Shown piece by piece: positions 17,914 through 27,098 of a stretch of 64,000 bases of DNA. How positions within the stretch are numbered: position 1 is the stretch's first letter; every line of letters begins with the position of its first letter. The DNA comes from Pedobacter westerhofensis (GTDB lineage: Bacteria; Bacteroidota; Bacteroidia; Sphingobacteriales; Sphingobacteriaceae). Location of the stretch: positions 1 to 64,000 of the forward strand of contig NZ_FXTN01000001.1 in NCBI RefSeq assembly GCF_900182595.1. Reading direction: 5' to 3'. The position numbers were made by a program, and so were the translations under genes. The notes beneath the pieces were generated by a model. That model was not told where the DNA came from, did no database searches, and was given only the letters and a program-made list of their open reading frames with translations.

Positions 17914-18225
17914 TCATAGGCGAATTTTCCGTCTTGGGCTGTTTACCATCACGGTCCTGCCATCGAGTGAAATTTTATCATGGCGAGACTGCAGAAGAAG
18001 CCAGCCAGTTTTGCTCAGCAAATATGATTTATCCTGAACACTAATGACACAATTTTCGTTATTTACTTTGGCAGAATCAAATTGCGAATCGAAAGACTTT
18101 CCATCTTTCCATGACTTTGAACCTTCAAGTAGAGATTGGTAAGTGGTACCGGCATTACTGCCTAACAATTTCGAGAACAGTTGGGTGATGCCAATCAGGG
18201 ATACAGTTGGCCGCTTACACAACAT
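17914..18225 (-). CDS. Unrecognised small protein overlapping the end of the PRISE-like SDR gene
   Basis: 103 codons starting with ATG at 18225 and overlapping the SDR stop (18215) by 11 bases, an arrangement common in translationally coupled genes. The central part (SLLEGSKSWKDGKSFDSQF and ENCVISVQDKSYLL) has protein-like composition with alternating charged and hydrophobic residues. I do not recognise a family. It could be a genuine small protein or the tail of a decayed gene. Confidence 0.35.
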   Translation of the reverse strand: MLCKRPTVSLIGITQLFSKLLGSNAGTTYQSLLEGSKSWKDGKSFDSQFDSAKVNNENCVISVQDKSYLLSKTGWLLLQSRHDKISLDGRTVMVNSPRRKIRL

Positions 18226-19303
18226 TCCTCACAGGCCCGTTGTTGAAGTCGGGTATAATCTTTTTGTTTTTCAGTTCATCAAACAGATCAAAAAACATTT
18301 TTTCGGTTTCTATATATTCGTGAAAACCTAGTCTTCTTGCTTTACTACCATCAGAAAAAAAGTCATAGTCCCATGAAAATACAAAGTCACCAAATCCCCA
18401 GGATGATACATTTTCATAACGATGTTTTTCTAATTTATATTTCTGCTGAATACTTTCCCAAACCGAAACCTTATCGCTCATGATCGTTTGTAAAGGCATA
18501 TGTAATGGCGGAGCCACTTCCATTTTAAAATAACCTGCAATTTTTGGCCATAATTCGTTCCAACGAATGAGATCACCATTGGTAATATTAAATGCTTGAT
18601 TAGCACATTGAGTAGTTGTGGCAGCCCAAATAGTTGCCCTGGCCAGTAAGCTGGAATCAGTCATGTCCATTAATTTATCATAAGCCCCAGGTTTCCCTGG
18701 AAAGCGAAGAGGCAGACCCAATTCCTTAGAAATCGTTGCATAAACAGCTATTACCATGACCAGGTTCATAGGATTTCCTAAAGCAGTACCGCCAACTACG
18801 GATGGCCTTAATGCTGTCCAGGTCCATTGCTTTCCTACCTGCTGTTTTTCCAGGAATTGCTGTTGATCAACATTAAACTCCGGAGGCATGTGCCCCCCAT
18901 CATTCTCCTTAGCAGGGGTTTTGAACGGCCCATAATGAGCGCCATAAACCTTATATCCCTGCATCAGGCTAACATGTTCTAAATTCGGTGCAATGCTTTC
19001 AATTATATTTACAACATTGATAAGCATGGTTAAATTAGGTTCGACCAGTTCAGCCCATGTCGGTTTATCCTGATAAGCTGCATAAAAAATATGTGTAACG
19101 GCTGTTAGGGGCAGTAGTTTATTTTTGCAATCATCTGCATCAAGCAAATCAACAGAGATATAATCTGTTTTGCCGGTGTTGTGCCCGCCCCGTCGAGATA
19201 GTCCGATTATATTCCAGTCCTCTAAAGTTTCGAGGTAAGTTATAAGATTACTACCAATTACACCATTGGAGCCAACTACGAGTGCTGTTTTTTTATTTTT
19301 CAT
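18215..19303 (-). CDS. NAD(P)-dependent reductase/epimerase of the PRISE (progesterone 5-beta-reductase/iridoid synthase-like) SDR group
   Basis: About 362 residues from ATG 19303 (MKNKKTALVVGSNGVIGSN); an upstream in-frame start at 19381 would add 26 residues that do not look like part of the fold. The Rossmann motif VVGSNGVIGSNL is at the N-terminus, followed by IIGLSRRGG with the NADP-binding basic residues. The atypical SDR active-site region QGYKVYGAHYGP and the strand ALRPSVVGG are typical of PRISE enzymes, which reduce enones such as progesterone or other activated alkenes. It is transcribed away from an AraC gene that starts at 19557, which probably controls it. Confidence 0.85.
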   Translation of the reverse strand: MKNKKTALVVGSNGVIGSNLITYLETLEDWNIIGLSRRGGHNTGKTDYISVDLLDADDCKNKLLPLTAVTHIFYAAYQDKPTWAELVEPNLTMLINVVNIIESIAPNLEHVSLMQGYKVYGAHYGPFKTPAKENDGGHMPPEFNVDQQQFLEKQQVGKQWTWTALRPSVVGGTALGNPMNLVMVIAVYATISKELGLPLRFPGKPGAYDKLMDMTDSSLLARATIWAATTTQCANQAFNITNGDLIRWNELWPKIAGYFKMEVAPPLHMPLQTIMSDKVSVWESIQQKYKLEKHRYENVSSWGFGDFVFSWDYDFFSDGSKARRLGFHEYIETEKMFFDLFDELKNKKIIPDFNNGPVRNVV

Positions 19304-19539
19304 TTTCTTTATTTGTGATTGGTTGACATTAATTTGGGCAAGTTCCCGTGTTACATTAGGGGTGATGTTTGGGCTTGGCAATGCATATTTAGAAATCTCT
19401 TACTTTGAGCCGCAATAGGACTAATGCCATTGCCGCGCCTCAAACGACCCTGTAGCTATGAATTTTCTTCTGTTCATATTTTAATTGATAGATCAAAGAT
19501 GAGAACGAGAAATGTGGTCTTTTTTGTAATAAACTATGT

Positions 19540-19547
19540 TAATTTTG
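19540..19547 (+). promoter_or_regulatory. -7 promoter box (TAATTTTG) for the AraC gene
   Basis: TAATTTTG, TAnnTTTG consensus, ends 9 bases before the ATG at 19557. The resulting mRNA would have almost no leader. Confidence 0.5.
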
Positions 19548-19556
19548 TAAGAATCT

Positions 19557-20366
19557 ATGAAAAGATATAAGCAATTTGCACCAGTTCTAATTTCTGAATT
19601 TGAAGTATCAGACTGGATTCATCCTTTACACAACCATAATCATTATGAGCTAATTTATATTAGGAGTGGAAAAGGCAATCACATTATAAATTCCAATTCC
19701 ATTAAATACAATGATGGTTATGTTTTTCTATTAGGTCCAGAAGATGAGCACTATTTTGAAATAGAAACTATAACACACTTTGTATATTTAAAATTCACGG
19801 ATCTATATATTCATCAAGAGGAAGGAATGCTTAATGCAGGTCTTCGTCATTTAGAATACTTAATTAAAAGCAGGGAAACACATTTATCCGGTTTTGTTTT
19901 TAATGATTCAGATCGGGTTACTATAAGTCGGATTTTTGATGTAATTATATCAATGAAAAAAGAAGTACTGCGAAATGAAGATCTTATATGGATGCAAGTG
20001 CTAACGCTGGCTCATATCCTGCAGCGTAACATGCCGGAAATCAGATCAAATGAACATAGAACAAAGGACATGCAGGCAGTGTTCTGTTATATTCACAAAA
20101 ACATATATTATCCTGAAAAGTTAAAAGCGCAGGTGATGGCTGAACACTTCAAATTTACGAAGGATTATATTGGCCAGTACTTCAAAAAAAATACCGGTAT
20201 GACCATAAGGGACTATGTCAGTGTCTACAGAGTGAATTTGATAAGGCAAAGACTTGATAGCGGTAAATTCCGTTTAAAGCAAATTGCGTCAGAATTTGGT
20301 TTGACTGATGAAAGCCATGTTAGTAAGCTGCTCAAGCAAAATCGAGATAAGTTTTCCGGTTTTTGA
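19557..20366 (+). CDS. AraC-family regulator with N-terminal cupin sensor
   Basis: 269 residues. The N-terminal half is a cupin-type sensor: HPLHNHNHYELIYIRSGKG (about 21-40) and GYVFLLGPEDEHYFEI. The C-terminal HTH pair is seen at VMAEHFKFTKDYIGQYFKK and LKQIASEFGLTDESHVSKL. It is of a different subfamily from the three paralogous AraC proteins of this window. It is divergent from the PRISE-like reductase gene and is probably its regulator. It is lower in GC than its neighbours, which may mean separate acquisition. Confidence 0.9.
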   Translation: MKRYKQFAPVLISEFEVSDWIHPLHNHNHYELIYIRSGKGNHIINSNSIKYNDGYVFLLGPEDEHYFEIETITHFVYLKFTDLYIHQEEGMLNAGLRHLEYLIKSRETHLSGFVFNDSDRVTISRIFDVIISMKKEVLRNEDLIWMQVLTLAHILQRNMPEIRSNEHRTKDMQAVFCYIHKNIYYPEKLKAQVMAEHFKFTKDYIGQYFKKNTGMTIRDYVSVYRVNLIRQRLDSGKFRLKQIASEFGLTDESHVSKLLKQNRDKFSGF

Positions 20367-20696
20367 TGATGAGTTTTTGAAGATTTGGATTACAAAAAAG
20401 CGAAATTATTCGTGTAACCCATTATCATTATTCCACCGTTTTTTGATCAACATTTCAGGTTTAACTTTGAACATTTAATCGAGGTTTGAAGAACTTGCCT
20501 AAAATTCGGTAAATTGAAAAGATTCGTTGCGAATGATATAAACCTGTCTCCCTCAGCGTTCAGGCAGTCCTTTAAAAATTAGCATCAACCTTCATTTTAT
20601 TTAATACAGCATGTTGTAGAGGAAGTAATTTCCTGTCTAAAACATTTGATAACCAGTCACATTTCCTGCTGACCGCCAAACGATCCGGGAGAATAA
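20367..20696. other. Intergenic region without a recognised gene
   Basis: 330 bases between the AraC gene and the cyclase-like gene. No supported coding frame or RNA gene. A GGGAGAA sequence at its right edge may be the ribosome-binding site of the next gene. Confidence 0.55.
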
Positions 20697-22031
20697 TTGT
20701 TAATACAAAAAATCGATGATTTGGAAAACGCAAGACCACAGGAGTTAGCTATCCTGGTACAGGACAAACTCAAAAAAAGTAAGCGAATTACGCTAATACC
20801 CGAACTTGGGGTACTGAACAACTTATTTGAATGTTTATTTTTCACCAGTATGTGTAAGGAGGAAAGTGAATTGATTAAGGTTACCGTGACCTTCATTGAT
20901 CCAGCAAACCCCGATCCGCACCCGCCACGGCGCAGTGTCGCCGAAAGGTGGAGCTGTATCAGCTTCGATCAGCGAATACCAATGACCACTAAATCTCTGG
21001 CAAAGCTTTCAAAAGCTGCCGACCCCTCCTGCACCTCACTTGCTGTCTATTATGATGACCATGGACTTTTTATTTGGGGCATGATAGATCAGGCCATGCA
21101 ATACCAAAATTTTCTAAATTATGAATCTGAGAACGACTCTGAACAGCCAGGCTTTTTCCAGGTCTCTATTAAAGACATAGGCACACTAAACATACTATTT
21201 GATTACGAGCTCCTGGCAACGCTCAACCAAAACGTACTGGTGCAGCGGTACCTTGACGTGCTTACTATTGGCCCTGTCGCTAAAATCCTTAAACGAAATT
21301 CTGACTTTCTTAAAATAAAGATCAGAGAGTATCTATTGGAAACTTATCCAGAACAGGCTTTCCAGGAATGGGAAGATTTTTTAGATAACCTATGGATACA
21401 AACATTGTCCAGGCTTTTGCTGAAAATTCAGAATTATCAGCATGGCGGTGCCTTGCTCATTGCGGACGAAAGCGCCGACATCGATATCAAATATAAGATA
21501 CACTATCAGCGCCTCATTTTCGCGATGATTGCCTATGCCAAAGCCTCAATTGAGAACCATGTGCTGGACAGATATATAACCGCTCAAATTCATGAAGGAA
21601 AACGTAGCATTAGCAAAAGCCTATATCAGAAAGAATCAGCTGCATTGCTGCAGAAAGCAGGAATAGCAGATGAAATTACGGGAGCTATCAACTTTATCGC
21701 CTCTCAGACTTGTGTGGATGGTGTAGTGCTGTTCAATAGGGACATGGTTAGCAATGGTTTTGGAGCGGTCTTACGTGCGAAAAGAATGCCCCGCAAAATC
21801 TATGTTTCCGCAACTGCCACTGCAACAGCAAAATCACTCAGCGCGGCGGACCCTAAAGACTACGGTACCCGGCACCGCTCCATGATCGCCTACTGCTGGA
21901 ACCATCCAACCGCATTAGGCCTGGTCATCTCACAGGACGGCGAAATCAGGGCATTCTCGAAAATTGAAGACAAACTGATTATGTGGGAAAAAATCAAAAC
22001 ACAACAGTATATTAAAAACAAAAAACTGTAA
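20697..22031 (+). CDS. DACNV-like sensor plus DisA_N (diadenylate cyclase-fold) protein
   Basis: 444 residues; the start is probably TTG 20697, preceded by GGGAGAA (no good ATG until residue 52). Residues about 1-270 resemble the DACNV putative sensor region described in computational surveys of nucleotide signalling. Residues about 325-425 are a DisA_N/CdaA-type domain: the DGA-type motif is VDGVVLFNRDM (341-343 DGV) and the hallmark GTRHR is intact at 390-394, followed by LGLVISQDGEIRAF. In DisA and CdaA these two motifs bind ATP and metal to make c-di-AMP. The usual SEETG is replaced by SQDGE, so activity is not assured. The next gene, a membrane PAS protein, starts 60 bases downstream. 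Synthesis of c-di-AMP or a related nucleotide is an inference. Confidence 0.8.
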   Translation: MLIQKIDDLENARPQELAILVQDKLKKSKRITLIPELGVLNNLFECLFFTSMCKEESELIKVTVTFIDPANPDPHPPRRSVAERWSCISFDQRIPMTTKSLAKLSKAADPSCTSLAVYYDDHGLFIWGMIDQAMQYQNFLNYESENDSEQPGFFQVSIKDIGTLNILFDYELLATLNQNVLVQRYLDVLTIGPVAKILKRNSDFLKIKIREYLLETYPEQAFQEWEDFLDNLWIQTLSRLLLKIQNYQHGGALLIADESADIDIKYKIHYQRLIFAMIAYAKASIENHVLDRYITAQIHEGKRSISKSLYQKESAALLQKAGIADEITGAINFIASQTCVDGVVLFNRDMVSNGFGAVLRAKRMPRKIYVSATATATAKSLSAADPKDYGTRHRSMIAYCWNHPTALGLVISQDGEIRAFSKIEDKLIMWEKIKTQQYIKNKKL

Positions 22032-22090
22032 TTTTTCGTTTTCATATCTAATTAAATTCTTTTGGCTTTGACTCCCTAATTAAGTACCAT

Positions 22091-23389
22091 TTGTCACAAC
22101 AAGCGCCTCAAACCAGTAAATTATTGCAGCCTTGGAAACTTTACAGGCAGTATGTGATGCACAGAATTCTGGGCAAGGAACATGAAATAAAAGTTCAGCA
22201 TCTTGATTTGTGGAAGGATAAACTATTTGCAAATTCCGTAGTGTACGCAATGCCTGTAAGCCTTTTTGCATTGATCCCTAGTTTCATCATTGCCTATTAT
22301 AGTGAACATGATTTACTCTGCGTTTGCAACGCTGGTGCCTTTACTGCACTTGTGATTATAGCGTTGAGTAAAAGGATTAAACTGGCAATACGAAAACTGA
22401 TTATTGTTGTGATATTGACATTGATCGCCATTATCCTGATCGCTTACCTGGGCAGTTTTGGCATCGGCAGCGTGTATCTCATGGTGATTGGGGTATTCAT
22501 AGCCTTTATCTTTTCTCCTCGTGTAGCCTATATGGCATTTGCACTAAATGTCCTGATATATATTACTTTTGGCTTAATCATCTTTTTTAAATGGTTCAAT
22601 TCACCTCTCATCGGGCAATATCCTATTAACTACTGGATTGCTTATTCTCTTAATTTCCTATTTCTAAACTACATTGTTATTACTCAGATCAGTCATATAC
22701 TAGCCGGACTTGAGCAAACAATATACAAAGAATACAGGCTCATGGAAATTTTGCGTCGAGATTTGAAAGAGAAGGAGCAAAACAATAATCTGCTAAAACA
22801 ATCGGAAGCTCATTACAAAACATTATTCTTTTCTAATCCGACTCCCATGTGGATTTTTGACCGCGATACAATGCGGTTTCTGCAGGTGAATGATGCTGCC
22901 CTTGAAAAATATGGCTATACCAAGGACGAGTTTTTAAGTATGACCATTCCCGACATACGTGAAAGCGGGAGCATTGAAGATCTCTCAAGAACCATAGCAG
23001 AAGTAGAACGTTCCCAAACATTTGTAGAGAATATTGCAAAACATCGGGGAAAGGATGGACACCCATTCTATGCAGAGGTTAGATGCGGAATTATACCTTT
23101 TAATGGCAAAACGGCATTTCTAGCCATTGCAAGAAATATTACCAGACAGATTGAATATACCGGGGCTATCGAACAGCAAAATGAAAAACTCCGTAAAATA
23201 GCTTTTATGCAATCTCACGTGATCAGGGCACCCTTGTCCAGAATTTTAGGTTTAACTGATCTTATGTTACAAGATAAACAAGGAGATCAGGAACTACTGA
23301 ACTTTCTGGATATATCTGTTAAGGAACTGGATGTGGTCATTCAAAGTATCGTGAACGACACTGGTGAAATCTTGCCTCCGCGGGTTTAG
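22091..23389 (+). CDS. Membrane PAS protein ending in a histidine-kinase dimerisation box, without ATPase domain
   Basis: 432 residues from TTG 22091; ATG 22157 is an alternative start. About six hydrophobic segments lie between residues 50 and 205 (for example VSLFALIPSFIIAYY and IIVVILTLIAIILIAYLG). A short coiled linker is followed by a PAS domain (about 235-355; NPTPMWIFDRDTMRF, LAIARNITRQIE). The C-terminus is a HisKA-like helix pair with QSHVIRAPLSRILGL, where the histidine is kept but the TPL is changed to APL. The protein stops there; no HATPase_c N, G1 or G2 box follows. It could act as a sensor that uses another kinase, or signal through the preceding cyclase-like protein. Lesion-free, so the short form looks natural. 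Confidence 0.85.
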   Translation: MSQQAPQTSKLLQPWKLYRQYVMHRILGKEHEIKVQHLDLWKDKLFANSVVYAMPVSLFALIPSFIIAYYSEHDLLCVCNAGAFTALVIIALSKRIKLAIRKLIIVVILTLIAIILIAYLGSFGIGSVYLMVIGVFIAFIFSPRVAYMAFALNVLIYITFGLIIFFKWFNSPLIGQYPINYWIAYSLNFLFLNYIVITQISHILAGLEQTIYKEYRLMEILRRDLKEKEQNNNLLKQSEAHYKTLFFSNPTPMWIFDRDTMRFLQVNDAALEKYGYTKDEFLSMTIPDIRESGSIEDLSRTIAEVERSQTFVENIAKHRGKDGHPFYAEVRCGIIPFNGKTAFLAIARNITRQIEYTGAIEQQNEKLRKIAFMQSHVIRAPLSRILGLTDLMLQDKQGDQELLNFLDISVKELDVVIQSIVNDTGEILPPRV

Positions 23390-23515
23390 AATGGGATAAT
23401 CTCTACCTCAATGGCGCCTACTGCTTTGGGTCTTCATGATATCGGGAAATATTTATTTTGAAAACCTATTAATGTGTTCTGTTATATTGCTAACTGTTCT
23501 CAATCTACTGTAAAT

Positions 23516-23549
23516 TACTGCGCGGCACAGGATCATTTACCGCGCAGTA
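23516..23549. terminator. Perfect 10-bp stem-loop between convergent genes
   Basis: TACTGCGCGG and CCGCGCAGTA form a GC-rich stem around a 14-base loop, between the 3' ends of two convergent genes (stops at 23389 and 23582). The position suggests a bidirectional terminator, but there is no T-run on either side. Confidence 0.5.
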
Positions 23550-23581
23550 TGAGGGGTGGTTAGGCTCTTCAGCAACCCTGT

Positions 23582-25498
23582 TTATTTATTCAATAATATT
23601 TCAATCTCTACACCCAGCTTCTTTTGCAGGATTTCCCCTTCAAAACCTACCGTTCTGAACTGAAGTAAACCTGACTGGTCAATCACGGCAATAGTAGGAA
23701 TAAGGGCAAAACCAACCTTTTCGCCAATATTTTTATCATTGTTAAAGTACAGGGGAAATGTATACTGGGGGTTTTGCGACTTCCATTTACGTGCATCCTC
23801 AATCGTATTATTAGAGCCGCTGTTTACGACCATGAACATCACTTCAGGATTATTCCGGTATTTTTCATACACTTTGTGGAAATATGGCATTTCCTGCATA
23901 CAGGGCACGCACCAGGTAGCCCAGAAATCAAGTATCACAATTTTTCCCTTCATCATCTCTGCCGTTACCGGTTCGCCCTGCAAATTAACCAGACCTGAAA
24001 GCTCCGGCCCGGGTTTGTGCATCAGCTGAGTCTTAATTTTAGCAGTCAGCTGGTCAATTTCCAATCGCTCCAGCTCAGTCACCTTCTGATTAAACTGTAC
24101 TTGTGAGGGGTTAAACTTCAAAAAGTTCAGCTTTGCGGTTTTCAGCACTGCAGAATCTGTAGGATTTTTTAAGAGTAAAAGCCACAAGGCATCAAAAGCC
24201 TGCTGAGGGGAGCCTGTTGCAGCATATATCTCTGCTGTGTTCAACAACCCTTCACGGCCTGAGGACAGGCTTTGCGCTTCCCTGGCAAGTTCCAGTGCTT
24301 TGCTCCGGTTTCCCTGCTCCAGATAATTTAGTCCCTGCAGGGAGAGCAATGCCGACTTGGCTTCGGCAACAGCCTGCTTCCTTACAGAGTCAGCCACATA
24401 GGAAGGAATATATCCAAACTCCGGAAAATAACGGATAATCCCCACCGGCCAGTCCTGCACCATTGACAAAGAGCGTCCGGCATAGCTGATCGCCGCAGCA
24501 GGCGCAATTTTGTTTTTTGTTAAGGTCATTGCAATATCTTTCAGTGAAGTCGGCGTGTAAGGATTGGTCTTGGTCACCAGCTTTGCCGCATGAACTAAAG
24601 CTTTTACAGAATCCTTCGCCGCAGCATAGTGTTCAAAAAGAAGATTGTGGACAGTTCCGGAGCCCTCTTCCCCAGGCTTGTCGTCCTTTAGCAAGGCTTC
24701 CAGTTTCGCCGTTCGGGCCGGACTATCTTGTTCCCTGCCTATGAGTGCAGCGCGCAGATCTTTAGAAATATCTGCTTCTGGAAAACGCATCATGATCACC
24801 TTACGGACAGAATCCAGCCGGGTTTTCTCGCCGATCATCAGGTAACCCATCGTTACCTTATTCACGTTGCCCGGCAGTGTCGGGTTTTCCTCTAGTTTGG
24901 CTGCAATAACTTTCCTCGCCTGCTTCCTGTACATCAGCTTCTCTGCGGGGGTTTTTGCTATTGCCATTTTGGTAGTAAGCAAAGCCACTTTAGCCTCGTA
25001 ATTGTCAGGATTATTTTTGAGCTCTTCCTTCAGCAGCAGCTGCTTGCGCTGTTGCAGATCCGGAGCTTTCGGCGATTGTGCGGATAAACTATACGCTTCA
25101 TGCAGTAAACTGCTTTTGACCCGCCTGGATCCTTCATATACAGGAATTACATAATGTTTGTCTGCTGCCGGCTGCTGGATCAACTCTCCGCTTTCGAGAT
25201 AAAAGGTGGCAAAAGTTGCAAAGCGTCCGGCAGTAAACGACGTTGTCCACACTGCACCGCTTTTCTCCAATGGCATTTTATACGGGAGATCGTAGAAAGT
25301 TGAAAAGGTAAAAACAAGCGTTACCGCTGGAACACCGGCATTGATCTTTGCATCAGCTGCTGCCGGATCATAAGTAACAGTTACTTTATCGCCCCTTTGG
25401 GGCCTGGCAGGATTGATGGTTACTGCCTGCCCCCTTGCCTGCAGTAAAGCAAACAGAGGGAGCAACAGTGCAAAACACATTTTTTTTATCAGGAGCAT
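23582..25498 (-). CDS. Secreted TlpA-like thioredoxin-fold protein with long helical N-terminal region
   Basis: 638 residues with a signal peptide (about 1-24, ending LQARGQA). A beta-rich N-terminal domain (about 25-130) and a long alpha-helical, TPR-like middle (about 150-480) precede the thioredoxin domain at about 500-630. The active site is ATWCVPCMQEMP, so the redox pair is WCVPC. The cis-proline region is FALIPTIAVID. Periplasmic disulfide reductases of this build are frequently encoded behind SusCD pairs. It starts 12 bases downstream of the SusD gene, so it belongs to the same operon. It may process a thiol- or metal-containing substrate taken up by the SusCD pair. Confidence 0.9.
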   Translation of the reverse strand: MLLIKKMCFALLLPLFALLQARGQAVTINPARPQRGDKVTVTYDPAAADAKINAGVPAVTLVFTFSTFYDLPYKMPLEKSGAVWTTSFTAGRFATFATFYLESGELIQQPAADKHYVIPVYEGSRRVKSSLLHEAYSLSAQSPKAPDLQQRKQLLLKEELKNNPDNYEAKVALLTTKMAIAKTPAEKLMYRKQARKVIAAKLEENPTLPGNVNKVTMGYLMIGEKTRLDSVRKVIMMRFPEADISKDLRAALIGREQDSPARTAKLEALLKDDKPGEEGSGTVHNLLFEHYAAAKDSVKALVHAAKLVTKTNPYTPTSLKDIAMTLTKNKIAPAAAISYAGRSLSMVQDWPVGIIRYFPEFGYIPSYVADSVRKQAVAEAKSALLSLQGLNYLEQGNRSKALELAREAQSLSSGREGLLNTAEIYAATGSPQQAFDALWLLLLKNPTDSAVLKTAKLNFLKFNPSQVQFNQKVTELERLEIDQLTAKIKTQLMHKPGPELSGLVNLQGEPVTAEMMKGKIVILDFWATWCVPCMQEMPYFHKVYEKYRNNPEVMFMVVNSGSNNTIEDARKWKSQNPQYTFPLYFNNDKNIGEKVGFALIPTIAVIDQSGLLQFRTVGFEGEILQKKLGVEIEILLNK

Positions 25499-25510
25499 GA
25501 TTTTTTTCTT

Positions 25511-26959
25511 TTAGTTATAACCTGGGTTCTGGACCATATTTGGATTGGTGCGCATCGCTTCGGATGGGATCGGGAAGAGAATCGCCGTAGACTTCCATCC
25601 TGTTTTCGTTTGGCTCAGCACATCGTCAGCACGCGTTTTACCTGCGGCTCCGCTGGTACTCTTCCACCGTTTCAGGTCAAACCAGCGGTGCCCCCATTCT
25701 GCGAAAAGCTCCACCCGACGCTCCTGCTCCACCTGCGCCATTGCAACAGTAAGGCTTGATGCAGTAACCAATGGTGCTAATCCTGCCCTGCTGCGGATGA
25801 TATCCAGATCTGCTTTAGCTCCCGCAAAATTGCCTTGTTGAGCACGCGCTTCGGCCCTGATGAGGTAGGCTTCGGCAAATCTCAGGACCATGGCATATTC
25901 CGTAGGAGCTGATCCTGCAATGCCCACACGCACTTTGTACTTAAATGGATAATAATACGTCACTGGCGGAAAGGCCGTGGTGGTATAACTCCCAACCCAG
26001 TTGCTAAAGCGTTTATCACCGGGCTCAAACCCAGATTCTAATCCCAGGGCGCCTCTGGTTAATCTGTAGAACGGGGCAGCGGTGGGAACGATTGTATTTC
26101 CTTCCCAGGTATTCCTTCCGTTGGCAGTATTGACTACCTGCAGCTGCCAAACGGCTTCGCTGCTGTTCTTGAGAAAGGCTTTGGTCATGTTTGCTGCATT
26201 CGTCACATCCGGGTTATTCAGTAAACTGTATCCCGATGAGCTGATGACTTCGTTAGCTTCCTGCTCTGCCAAAGCATTGTTTCCGGTATACAGGTAAGCT
26301 CTTGCCAACAGGAGCGATGCGGCAGTTTTATTGGGACGTGTGCGCTCTGCACCACCCGGATAGGCTGCAACAAGCAATTTTTTCGCTTCCACCAAATCTG
26401 CAATTACAGCTGCATAAACATCTTTGCTGGCTGTTCTGGGCAGATTGGTGTTTTTTAGCACGTCAGTATTCAGGATCAGCGGTACATCTCCAAAAAAGTT
26501 TATCAGATAAAAATGGCAGAAGGCCCTCACAAACCTGGCTTCGCCGAGTAACTGGTTCTTTACACCTGAGCTCAGGGTATTTGAAGCCGTAGCGCCTTCA
26601 ATGACTGCATTGGCACGGTAAATAAATCCGTAGGGTTGCGACCACATAATGCCCACATAACTGTTGCCGGGAGTTACAGCATTATTTTTGAACTCGTCAA
26701 AGTTTGCTAATGTAGATGCGTAAGTAAACTCATCTGCGCTCATTGCACACATGAACGTGGTGATGACATTGGCAAACTGATAGTTAAATGCATTCATGTC
26801 GCTGTAGATCCCTACCATAGCGGCAGTTGCGGTTGCATCATTTACAAAAATGCTGGAACTTACCAGCTGGTCTTTTGGATCTTCAACCTGTACATATTTC
26901 TTGCAGGACATGATATTCGTTAACACTGCAATACAAAGTATATAATATAATATTTTCAT
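25511..26959 (-). CDS. SusD/RagB-family nutrient-binding outer-membrane lipoprotein
   Basis: 482 residues. The lipobox is TNIMSC within the first 19 residues, so it is lipidated. The family layout is complete: N-terminal KYVQVEDPKDQL and IYSDMN, the helical TPR part with GEARFVRAFCHFYLINFFG, and the C-terminal RAEARAQQGNFAGAKADL and VEQERRVELFAEWGHRWFDL, which is the typical SusD signature, ending NPNMVQNPGYN. It caps the SusC barrel encoded immediately upstream (139-base gap). The ligand cannot be told; no glycoside hydrolase genes are near, so it is not a classical polysaccharide locus. Confidence 0.95.
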   Translation of the reverse strand: MKILYYILCIAVLTNIMSCKKYVQVEDPKDQLVSSSIFVNDATATAAMVGIYSDMNAFNYQFANVITTFMCAMSADEFTYASTLANFDEFKNNAVTPGNSYVGIMWSQPYGFIYRANAVIEGATASNTLSSGVKNQLLGEARFVRAFCHFYLINFFGDVPLILNTDVLKNTNLPRTASKDVYAAVIADLVEAKKLLVAAYPGGAERTRPNKTAASLLLARAYLYTGNNALAEQEANEVISSSGYSLLNNPDVTNAANMTKAFLKNSSEAVWQLQVVNTANGRNTWEGNTIVPTAAPFYRLTRGALGLESGFEPGDKRFSNWVGSYTTTAFPPVTYYYPFKYKVRVGIAGSAPTEYAMVLRFAEAYLIRAEARAQQGNFAGAKADLDIIRSRAGLAPLVTASSLTVAMAQVEQERRVELFAEWGHRWFDLKRWKSTSGAAGKTRADDVLSQTKTGWKSTAILFPIPSEAMRTNPNMVQNPGYN

Positions 26960-27098
26960 CTGTTTTCTTATTTTTTAGATTATTGGATGGAATCTTTGCT
27001 GATTAAAACCAATACTGCCCAATGTGCTTTAATACTCATTTTGATTTTGCGGGGTTCTTCAATTTATCTTCTTATCCGCTGACCGGTTTGTTAAATCC

